In this document: one piece after another, positions 1-5,395 of the stretch | How the letters are laid out: the number at the start of each line of letters is the position of its first letter | How positions within the stretch are numbered: the first letter of the stretch is position 1 | Origin: Thermoanaerobaculia bacterium | GTDB lineage: Bacteria; Acidobacteriota; Thermoanaerobaculia; Gp7-AA8 | NCBI GenBank assembly: GCA_023700825.1 | Contig: JAMPYE010000335.1 | Location: forward strand, 1-5,395 | Direction of reading: 5' to 3' | DNA: 5,395 nt | Made by a program: the position numbers and the translations under genes | The notes under the pieces: model-generated | What the model saw: the letters and a program-made list of their open reading frames with translations, nothing else | Database searches by the model: none | What the model was told of the DNA's origin: nothing

Positions 1-873
1 CGATCGGAACACCCAGGTCACGGTGTCACCGGCCGTGATCGTGAGCGTCGCGGGCTCGAACTTGAAGTCGGGGCCGACGAGGACAGTCTTGTTTCCGGGC
101 GGAGTCGTCGTGGGGGCCTCTCCCGTGTCCTCGGACGCAGGAACGAACGTCGGGTCGGTCGTGCCGTTGTCCACGACCGATCCGTACGAGAAGATCGCAA
201 CGTCGGCGCGTACGCTCAACCACGCGTCGGAGAGGTCCCGCGCCGGGTTGTTGAAGTAGTTCGCGATGCTCGCGGGTGCGACGACGCCAAGCGGCTCGAT
301 CTTCAGCGTCGCCGCCTGCCCCGCGATCGCGTTCGTCTTGTCGTAGAGAGTGAGCGTGACGTTCGCGGCGGTCGCGTTTGGATTCACGAAGCCGACATTC
401 GACCTGAACGTTCCCTTCACGCCGGCCGTGCCGTTCGACTTGAGCTGAATGATGACGCTCTTCTTCTTTGCGGCGGAGACGTCGAGCCCCGGAACGAACT
501 GGCCGAGCGTGCCGTCGGTCGCGACCGCGTAGATGCGCTGCGTGGCGATGAAGTTGCCGTCGGAGACGAGCCGGATCGCGCCGAGCCCGCTCGTGCCGAA
601 CAGCGACGCGACGACGTCGTCGTAAGTCACCATTGCCCGTTTCGGGATCGTGATGGCTCTGGGCGTCACTCCGGCATTCGACACGTTGCCCGCAGGAAGG
701 AAGCTCGCGTTCACGACGATGTCCGTCGTGAACGATGGATTGAAGATTCTCGCGTCGGTTCTGAATGCGCCGACGCTGCCGGCGACGGAAAGATAGACCT
801 CGCTGGCGCGCGCCGTGCCGGAGACGAGGATCGCTGCCGCGATCAACAAAGAACTGAAGCTCGAACGAAGCAT
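1..873 (-). CDS. Secreted protein with two repeated beta-sandwich-like modules and a C-terminal cupredoxin-like domain (partial, 3' end outside window)
   Basis: Reading leftward from the ATG at 873-871, the frame stays open for 291 codons and leaves the window with no stop, so the C-terminus is missing. Residues 1-23 form a signal peptide: Arg at 3, a hydrophobic core at about 9-17, and an Ala-Arg-Ala site before Ser24. The product should therefore be exported. Residues 35-116 and 154-234 look like two copies of one module, each opening with F-R-[TS]-[DN] and an N-P pair, and each ending in a beta-rich stretch with conserved aromatics. A Pro/Thr-rich linker lies at about 251-261. Residues 264-288 match the first strands of plastocyanin-like cupredoxins (FEPATLTITAGDTVTW). 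The copper-binding His and Cys would lie beyond the edge, so metal binding is unproven. The start is supported by a Shine-Dalgarno 7 bases upstream. Similar secreted proteins are, from memory, common in Acidobacteriota, with no known function. Electron transfer or copper binding is only a family-level guess. Confidence 0.85.
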   Translation of the reverse strand, partial: MLRSSFSSLLIAAAILVSGTARASEVYLSVAGSVGAFRTDARIFNPSFTTDIVVNASFLPAGNVSNAGVTPRAITIPKRAMVTYDDVVASLFGTSGLGAIRLVSDGNFIATQRIYAVATDGTLGQFVPGLDVSAAKKKSVIIQLKSNGTAGVKGTFRSNVGFVNPNATAANVTLTLYDKTNAIAGQAATLKIEPLGVVAPASIANYFNNPARDLSDAWLSVRADVAIFSYGSVVDNGTTDPTFVPASEDTGEAPTTTPPGNKTVLVGPDFKFEPATLTITAGDTVTWVFRS

Positions 874-880
874 GACTGAT

Positions 881-886
881 CTCCCT
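881..886 (-). promoter_or_regulatory. Shine-Dalgarno of the secreted protein gene
   Basis: On the minus strand AGGGAG lies 7 bases before the ATG at 873-871, which is ideal spacing. It fixes this start and helps show that this frame, rather than the arginine-rich overlapping one, is translated. Confidence 0.75.
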
Positions 887-1039
887 GGGGGCGGAAGCCC
901 GCGAGCACCTCGCCGGCGGGGACGAGGCTGCGAATGTTTTGGATGAATTCATTATCGGCCGGGGACTTCGAGAGAGCGAGTTGCTGCGGGCGACAATTCG
1001 GTGAACTGTCCAATCGCGCCCGACACGCCGATTTTGTCC

Positions 1040-1045
1040 TATACT
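1040..1045 (+). promoter_or_regulatory. Candidate -10 box (TATACT) of the kinase operon
   Basis: TATACT matches the sigma-70 -10 consensus at five of six positions and sits just after a T-rich run (ATTTTGTCC). Transcription would start near 1051-1053, only a few bases before the TTG start at 1057. That implies a leaderless or nearly leaderless mRNA, and agrees with the lack of a Shine-Dalgarno there. No good -35 element is seen at 16-18 bases spacing, so the call is moderate. Confidence 0.4.
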
Positions 1046-1056
1046 CGCCGCATCCC

Positions 1057-1983
1057 TTGACAGTCGCAGCTGGTACCCGCCTCGGTCCTTACGAAATCGT
1101 CGCGCCTCTCGGCGCCGGCGGAATGGGCGAGGTGTTCCGCGGGCGCGACACGCGCCTGGGCCGCGACGTCGCGATCAAGATCCTCCCCGACGGCTTCGCG
1201 CAGAACGAGCAGTTCCGCGCGCGCTTCGAGCGCGAAGCGAAGACGATCTCGTCTCTGAACCATCCGAACATCTGCACGCTCTTCGACGTGGGCCACGAAG
1301 AAGGGACGCACTTCCTCGTGATGGAGCTGATCGAAGGCGAGTCGCTCGCCGACCGCCTCCAGAAAGGCCCGCTCCCGCTCGACCAGGTGCTCCGCTACGG
1401 CTCGCAGGTCGCCGACGCGCTCGAGCGCGCCCACAAGCAGGGGATCGTGCACCGCGATCTCAAGCCCGGGAACGTCATGATCACGAAGACGGGGGCGAAG
1501 CTGCTCGACTTCGGGCTCGCGCGTCCGGCGTCGGAGTCGGCAGTCGTCCACGGGATGACCGAGATGCCGACGCAGGCGAGGCCACTCACACAGGAAGGGA
1601 CGATCCTCGGCACATTTCAGTACATGGCACCCGAGCAGCTCGAAGGGCAGGAAGCCGATGCGCGGACCGACATCTTCTCGTTAGGCGCACTGCTCTACGA
1701 GATGGCGACGGGGAAACGCGCATTCGAAGGCTCCAACCGCACGAGCCTCATCGCCGCGATCGTGTCGTCGCATCCGGCGCCGATCTCGTCGGTTGCGCCG
1801 ATGGCGCCTCCCGCACTCGACCACATCGTGAAGAAGTGCCTCGAGAAGGATCCCGACGACCGCTGGCAGTCGGCGCACGACGTCGCGAGCGAGCTTCGTT
1901 GGCTGAGCGAGGCAGGGTCGCAGGCGGGTGTCGCGACGACGGTGACGATCCGCCGCAAGACGCGCGAACGCCTCGCGTGGGGC
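1057..1983 (+). repeat. Direct repeat copy 1: kinase-domain segment duplicated downstream
   Basis: This segment (codons 1-309 of kinase 1) is repeated at 3733-4659 with a constant offset of 2676 bases and no indel. Most base differences are at third codon positions, and only seven change the residue (positions 3, 7, 42, 45, 101, 245 and 305). Unbroken identical tracts include 1222-1280 and 1663-1721, each 59 bases. Similarity falls abruptly just after codon 309. Confidence 0.85.
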
Positions 1984-3720
1984 GCGAACCTCCTGACGGC
2001 GCTGCTCGCCATAGCCGGAACGTGGGCGTATCTCGACAGGCCGCGGCCGCCGCTCCCTCCGATCGAGACCGCCGTGATCCCTCCGAAGGACTTGAGGGTC
2101 GCGATCAACGGCGGGTTCGCGATCGCTCCCGACACGAGCGGCCTCGTCGTCGTCATGAACGACGTCCGCCTCGGGAACTCGCTCTGGCTGCGCCGGATGG
2201 ACTCGGCACAGTTCCGGCCGCTCCCCGGCACCGAGGATGCCAGTCATCCGTTCTGGTCTCCCGACTCGCGCCAGATCGCCTTCTTCGCAAACGGGAAGCT
2301 CAAAGCGATCGACGCCGCCGGAGGGAACGTCCGGGTGATCTGCGACGCGCCGGCCGGACGCGGCGGCTCGTGGGGAGCGGCGGGCTCGATCATCCTCGCG
2401 CAATCGGGAATCAGCCCTCTCGTACGCGTCCCCGCGGAGGGAGGCGCGCCGCAGCCACTGTCGAAGCTCGACCCGGGCGAGACGAGTCATCGCTGGCCGT
2501 ATTTCCTTCCCGACGGCAAGCGGTTCATCTTTGTCTCGTTCCTCGCGTCCGGGACGGATTCCGCAGTCTCGAAGGTCTTCCAGTCGTCACTCGACGAGCC
2601 GGAGAAGGTCACCGCGATCACCACGGCGAACACCTCGGCGGCATTCGTGCCGGGCGGCTATCTCCTGTTCGGGCGAGACAACGTGCTCTACGCGCAGCGA
2701 TACGATCCCGACAGCGAGCGCGTCGAGGGCGAGCCTACGCCGCTGACCGATCGCATCGCCGTCACCGACCGTTTCCTTGCGCTCTTCACGGTGGCGAACG
2801 ACGGGACGCTCGTGCTCCAGCGCGGGGCCGGTTTCCAGTTGACCCAGCTCGCATGGGTCGATCGAAGCGGCCGTCCCGGCGGAACCGTCGCGCCTCCCGG
2901 GCTCTACTTCTGCCCGACGCTGTCTCACGATCAGAAGCGCGTCGCGGTCGACGTCTCGAGCGCCCTCGACGGTCAGGGTGACATCTGGGTCTTCGACCTC
3001 GAGCGGAACGTCTCCGACCGGCTGACGTTCGACAAGGCCAACGAGTCGTCGCCGCTCTGGACTCCCGACGACAAGAAGATCGTCTACTACACGGCGAAGC
3101 TCGGGACCGGGAACGCCTGGCAGATCGCGTCGGGAGGAACCGGGCAACCCGAGCAGCTGGTCACGGACGATCGCGACAAGCGCCCGACCAGCCTCTCGCG
3201 CGACGGCCGCTGGATCGTCTTCAACTCCGCAGGCACCGGCGTCACCGCGAACACAGACATCTGGATCTGGTCGGCGGACGAGAAGAAGGTGCGCGCGTGG
3301 CTCGCGACGCCGTTCGTCGAGCAGTGCGCGCAGCTCTCGCCCGACGCGAAGTGGATCGCCTACCAGTCGGACGAGACGGGGCGCCACGAGGTGTACGTGC
3401 GCGCGTTTCCCGACGGCGAGAAGAAATGGCGCATCTCGAGCGACGGCGGGATGATGCCGGCGTGGCGCGGCGACGGCCGCGAGCTCTACTACGTCTCTCT
3501 CGATCGGAAGATGATGGCCGTCGCCGTGACTCCGGAGACGGATTTCGCGGCCGCAGCGCCCGTTCCCCTCTTCGACGCTCCGGTGAGGCCTCATCCGACG
3601 CGCCAGTACGACGTCAGCCCCGACGGGCAGCGCTTTCTCCTGAACCGCATGGTCGAGAGCGACCTGATCGAGCCGATCGCGATCGTCCAGAACTGGCAAT
3701 CGCGCGTCGGCGGGAAGTAG
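1057..3720 (+). CDS. Membrane-anchored PknB-type Ser/Thr protein kinase with C-terminal PD40/TolB-like beta-propeller (kinase 1)
   Basis: The 887-residue product is a Hanks-type kinase predicted to phosphorylate Ser/Thr of cytoplasmic proteins. All key motifs are present: glycine loop G19-A-G-G-M-G24, ATP-anchoring K41 in VAIK, H132-R-D134-L-K136-P-G-N139 with catalytic D134, D151-F-G153 for magnesium, and A191-P-E193 closing the activation segment. It is therefore an RD kinase and should be active. The kinase fold ends near residue 285. A basic stretch (R299-R305) precedes one membrane segment at about 306-326. The rest forms a propeller with PD40-like repeats, such as S401-P-D403, L484-P-D486, T669-P-D671, S761-P-D763 and S854-P-D856, probably periplasmic and acting as a sensor or docking domain. 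The start is taken as TTG, because it aligns exactly with the ATG of the downstream paralog. The ATG at 934 in the same frame would add 41 unrelated residues. The ligand and substrate are unknown. Confidence 0.9.
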   Translation: MTVAAGTRLGPYEIVAPLGAGGMGEVFRGRDTRLGRDVAIKILPDGFAQNEQFRARFEREAKTISSLNHPNICTLFDVGHEEGTHFLVMELIEGESLADRLQKGPLPLDQVLRYGSQVADALERAHKQGIVHRDLKPGNVMITKTGAKLLDFGLARPASESAVVHGMTEMPTQARPLTQEGTILGTFQYMAPEQLEGQEADARTDIFSLGALLYEMATGKRAFEGSNRTSLIAAIVSSHPAPISSVAPMAPPALDHIVKKCLEKDPDDRWQSAHDVASELRWLSEAGSQAGVATTVTIRRKTRERLAWGANLLTALLAIAGTWAYLDRPRPPLPPIETAVIPPKDLRVAINGGFAIAPDTSGLVVVMNDVRLGNSLWLRRMDSAQFRPLPGTEDASHPFWSPDSRQIAFFANGKLKAIDAAGGNVRVICDAPAGRGGSWGAAGSIILAQSGISPLVRVPAEGGAPQPLSKLDPGETSHRWPYFLPDGKRFIFVSFLASGTDSAVSKVFQSSLDEPEKVTAITTANTSAAFVPGGYLLFGRDNVLYAQRYDPDSERVEGEPTPLTDRIAVTDRFLALFTVANDGTLVLQRGAGFQLTQLAWVDRSGRPGGTVAPPGLYFCPTLSHDQKRVAVDVSSALDGQGDIWVFDLERNVSDRLTFDKANESSPLWTPDDKKIVYYTAKLGTGNAWQIASGGTGQPEQLVTDDRDKRPTSLSRDGRWIVFNSAGTGVTANTDIWIWSADEKKVRAWLATPFVEQCAQLSPDAKWIAYQSDETGRHEVYVRAFPDGEKKWRISSDGGMMPAWRGDGRELYYVSLDRKMMAVAVTPETDFAAAAPVPLFDAPVRPHPTRQYDVSPDGQRFLLNRMVESDLIEPIAIVQNWQSRVGGK

Positions 3721-3723
3721 GAG
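3719..3723 (+). promoter_or_regulatory. Shine-Dalgarno of kinase 2, overlapping the kinase 1 stop codon
   Basis: AGGAG starts inside the TAG stop of kinase 1 (3718-3720) and lies 9 bases before the ATG at 3733. Ribosomes ending on kinase 1 would sit over this site, so translation of the two genes is probably coupled. With only 12 bases between the genes, this argues for one operon. Confidence 0.65.
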
Positions 3724-3732
3724 CGAAACGCC

Positions 3733-4659
3733 ATGACTCTTGCAGCGGGAAGCCGCCTTGGCCCTTACGAGATCGTCGCGCCGTTAGGCGCCGGCGGGAT
3801 GGGCGAGGTGTTTCGCGGCCGCGACACGCGCCTCGGGCGCGACGTCGCGATCAAGGTGCTGCCTCCCGGCTTTGCGCAGAACGAGCAGTTCCGCGCCCGC
3901 TTCGAGCGCGAAGCGAAGACGATCTCGTCTCTGAACCATCCGAACATCTGCACGCTGTTCGACGTGGGCCACGAGGAGGGGACGCATTTCCTCGTCATGG
4001 AGCTCATCGAAGGCGAGTCGCTCGCCGACCGGATCCAGAAAGGGCCGCTGCCTCTCGACCAGGTGCTCCGCTACGGCTCGCAGGTCGCCGACGCGCTCGA
4101 GCGGGCGCACAAGCAGGGGATCGTCCATCGCGACCTGAAACCGGGCAACGTGATGATCACGAAGACGGGAGCGAAGCTGCTCGACTTCGGGCTCGCGCGG
4201 CCGGCGTCGGAGTCGGCGGTCGTGCACGGCATGACCGAGATGCCGACGCAGGCGAGGCCGCTCACGCAGGAAGGGACGATCCTCGGGACGTTCCAGTACA
4301 TGGCGCCCGAGCAGCTCGAAGGGCAGGAGGCCGACGCCCGGACCGACATCTTCTCGTTAGGCGCACTGCTCTACGAGATGGCGACGGGGAAACGCGCGTT
4401 CGAGGGCTCCAACCGAACGAGCCTCATCGCCGCGATCGTATCGTCGCATCCCGCGCCGATCTCGGCAGTCGCCCCGATGGCGCCTCCCGCGCTCGACCAC
4501 ATCGTCAAGAAGTGCCTCGAGAAGGATCCCGACGACCGCTGGCAGTCGGCGCATGACGTCGCGAGCGAGCTGCGATGGCTCAGTGAGGCGGGCTCGCAGG
4601 CGGGCGTTGCGACGACGGTGACGATCCGTCGCAAGACGCGCGAGAAGCTGGCGTGGGGA
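3733..4659 (+). repeat. Direct repeat copy 2: kinase-domain segment
   Basis: This is the partner of 1057-1983, colinear without gaps. The identical tracts seen in copy 1 lie here at 3898-3956 and 4339-4397. The repeat starts at the start codon and ends at the membrane segment, so it covers exactly the cytoplasmic half of the protein and none of the upstream region or propeller. Confidence 0.85.
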
Positions 4660-5395
4660 ATCGCGGCGCTGTTCGCGGTGGTCGCGACACTCGTCCTCGG
4701 CTGGATGATCGCGCGGACGAAGAGCACGGGCCCCAAGCGCCCGTTCCACGCGTCGGTCGCCTACCCGCCGGACGTCGATTCGGTTCGTATCGTCCTGGGG
4801 GCGATTGCGCTCTCTCCCGACGGAACGAAGCTCGCGACGCTGGTCAATCGAAAAGGGGCGCGGTTCATCTCCGTCTATGAATTCGCGACGGGGAAGGCGA
4901 CGGTACTGGAGAGCACGCAGGACGGATCGTTTCCCTTCTGGTCGCCCGACAGTCGCCTGATCGGCTTCTTCGCCGGCGGGAAGCTGCGGCGCGTCGACGC
5001 GGCCGGGGGGGCGGCCCAGACGCTCACCGAGGCCCATGAAGGTCGCGGCGGAACGTGGAACAGTCAGGGCGTGATCGTCTTCGCCCCCGACATCCGCGGA
5101 CCCCTCATGAAAGTTCCGGAGAACGGCGGAGCGGCCACTCCGGTCACGAAGCCTTCCGGAGACGGCATAACACACCGGAATCCTTTCTTCCTCCCCGACG
5201 GGAAGCGCTTCCTCTTCATCGAGCGGCACAGCCGGAACGAGCCGTCCGGCCGCCTCATGGCGGGCTCGATCGACGGCGGCCCGGCGAAGCAGGTTCTCGA
5301 GAATGCCACGAACGTGCAGTTCGCCGAAGGAAGGCTGCTCTTCGCTCGCGACAGAACGCTGCTCGCTCAGCGGTTCGATCCCGACAGTCTCGCGC
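3733..5395 (+). CDS. Membrane-anchored PknB-type Ser/Thr protein kinase with C-terminal PD40/TolB-like propeller (kinase 2, partial, 3' end outside window)
   Basis: From the ATG the frame is open for 554 codons to the window edge. By comparison with kinase 1, about 330 residues are missing. The kinase domain has the same numbering and motifs: G19-A-G-G-M-G24, K41, H132-R-D134-L-K136, D151-F-G153 and A191-P-E193. It should be catalytically active. A single membrane segment lies at about 307-327, with a different sequence from that of kinase 1. The visible propeller part has PD40-like motifs at S361-P-D363, S404-P-D406 and L487-P-D489. It shares landmarks with kinase 1 such as FWSPDSR, a DAAGG turn, GRGG-x-W, FLPDGKRF and a DPDS motif at the right edge, but the sequence between them has diverged widely. 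Pro45 replaces Asp45 of kinase 1 just after the VAIK motif. The gene is probably co-transcribed and translationally coupled with kinase 1. Signal and substrates are unknown. Confidence 0.9.
   Translation, partial: MTLAAGSRLGPYEIVAPLGAGGMGEVFRGRDTRLGRDVAIKVLPPGFAQNEQFRARFEREAKTISSLNHPNICTLFDVGHEEGTHFLVMELIEGESLADRIQKGPLPLDQVLRYGSQVADALERAHKQGIVHRDLKPGNVMITKTGAKLLDFGLARPASESAVVHGMTEMPTQARPLTQEGTILGTFQYMAPEQLEGQEADARTDIFSLGALLYEMATGKRAFEGSNRTSLIAAIVSSHPAPISAVAPMAPPALDHIVKKCLEKDPDDRWQSAHDVASELRWLSEAGSQAGVATTVTIRRKTREKLAWGIAALFAVVATLVLGWMIARTKSTGPKRPFHASVAYPPDVDSVRIVLGAIALSPDGTKLATLVNRKGARFISVYEFATGKATVLESTQDGSFPFWSPDSRLIGFFAGGKLRRVDAAGGAAQTLTEAHEGRGGTWNSQGVIVFAPDIRGPLMKVPENGGAATPVTKPSGDGITHRNPFFLPDGKRFLFIERHSRNEPSGRLMAGSIDGGPAKQVLENATNVQFAEGRLLFARDRTLLAQRFDPDSLA

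Larger units (their letters stand above)
874..1056. promoter_or_regulatory. Divergent intergenic region between secreted protein gene and kinase operon
   Basis: These 183 bases separate two genes transcribed away from each other, so they should hold both promoters. The stretch from about 934 to 956 is more AT-rich than its surroundings. On the minus strand it contains GATAAT (956-951), a possible -10 for the secreted protein gene, but I find no convincing -35 partner. The plus-side -10 candidate is listed separately. An open frame on the plus strand runs through from an ATG at 934, but its extra 41 residues resemble nothing in the paralogous kinase. I regard this stretch as non-coding. No operator palindrome or riboswitch is visible. 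Confidence 0.6.

Noticed and set aside
26..952. A long minus-strand open frame of 308 codons
   Set aside because: Its product is very rich in Arg, with no domain-like pattern. It lies one frame off the true secreted gene, which has a signal peptide, a good ribosome site and cupredoxin motifs.
951..956. GATAAT on the minus strand as the promoter -10 of the secreted gene
   Set aside because: No acceptable -35 is found at normal spacing. It is kept only as a remark in the intergenic entry.
934..1056. An upstream ATG at 934 as the start of kinase 1, with a GAGG 6 bases before it
   Set aside because: It would add 41 residues that are absent from the paralog and read as translated promoter sequence. 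The TTG at 1057 aligns exactly with the ATG of kinase 2.
1836..2981. A 381-codon plus-strand open frame inside kinase 1
   Set aside because: Its composition is dominated by Arg and Ala, and it lies wholly within the kinase gene in another frame.
2587..3699. A 370-codon minus-strand open frame opposite the kinase 1 propeller
   Set aside because: It is an antisense shadow of a GC-rich gene, with no recognisable motif and low-complexity composition.
4356..4362. GTTAGGC, matching the integron attC core, also at 1680-1686 and 3783-3789
   Set aside because: All three sites encode Leu-Gly in kinase motifs. There is no paired inverse core, no hairpin and no cassette layout. The first and last are the same site in the two repeat copies.
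3297..4556. A 419-codon plus-strand open frame spanning the end of kinase 1 and the start of kinase 2
   Set aside because: It is an Arg-rich out-of-frame product overlapping two strongly supported genes. Long shadow frames are expected at this GC content.
5005..5011. A run of seven G in kinase 2 as a possible slippage or phase-variation site
   Set aside because: The run is short for phase variation, the frame is intact across it, and it encodes a Gly-Gly turn conserved in kinase 1 without the run.

Overview
The window is GC-rich bacterial DNA with dense coding. It carries two receptor-like Ser/Thr kinases joined to PD40/TolB-type propellers, plus a secreted cupredoxin-fusion protein. That gene content is typical of Acidobacteriota, possibly a Thermoanaerobaculia-like lineage. 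This placement is inferred from gene style, not from a marker gene.

Layout: (1) Positions 1-873, minus strand: the first 291 residues of a secreted protein that runs off the left edge. It has a signal peptide, two repeated beta-sandwich-like modules, a Pro/Thr linker and the start of a plastocyanin-like domain. (2) Positions 874-1056: a divergent intergenic region with a likely -10 box for the kinase side and a clear Shine-Dalgarno for the minus-strand gene. (3) Positions 1057-3720, plus strand: a complete 887-residue transmembrane Ser/Thr kinase with a C-terminal propeller. It most likely starts at a TTG, not at the upstream ATG of the same open frame. (4) Positions 3733-5395, plus strand: a second kinase of the same architecture, 12 bases downstream and cut by the right edge after 554 codons.

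The two kinases probably form an operon. By eye their first 309 residues differ at only seven positions with no indel. Similarity then drops sharply at the membrane segment, and the propellers are clearly homologous but strongly diverged. The simplest reading is a tandem duplication whose kinase halves are kept alike by gene conversion or strong selection while the sensor halves diversify: two inputs feeding one catalytic output. The secreted protein is transcribed away from them, and a functional link to the kinases is not shown.

I see no RNA gene, CRISPR array, insertion sequence, attachment site or terminator. There is no gene-free stretch longer than 300 bases.
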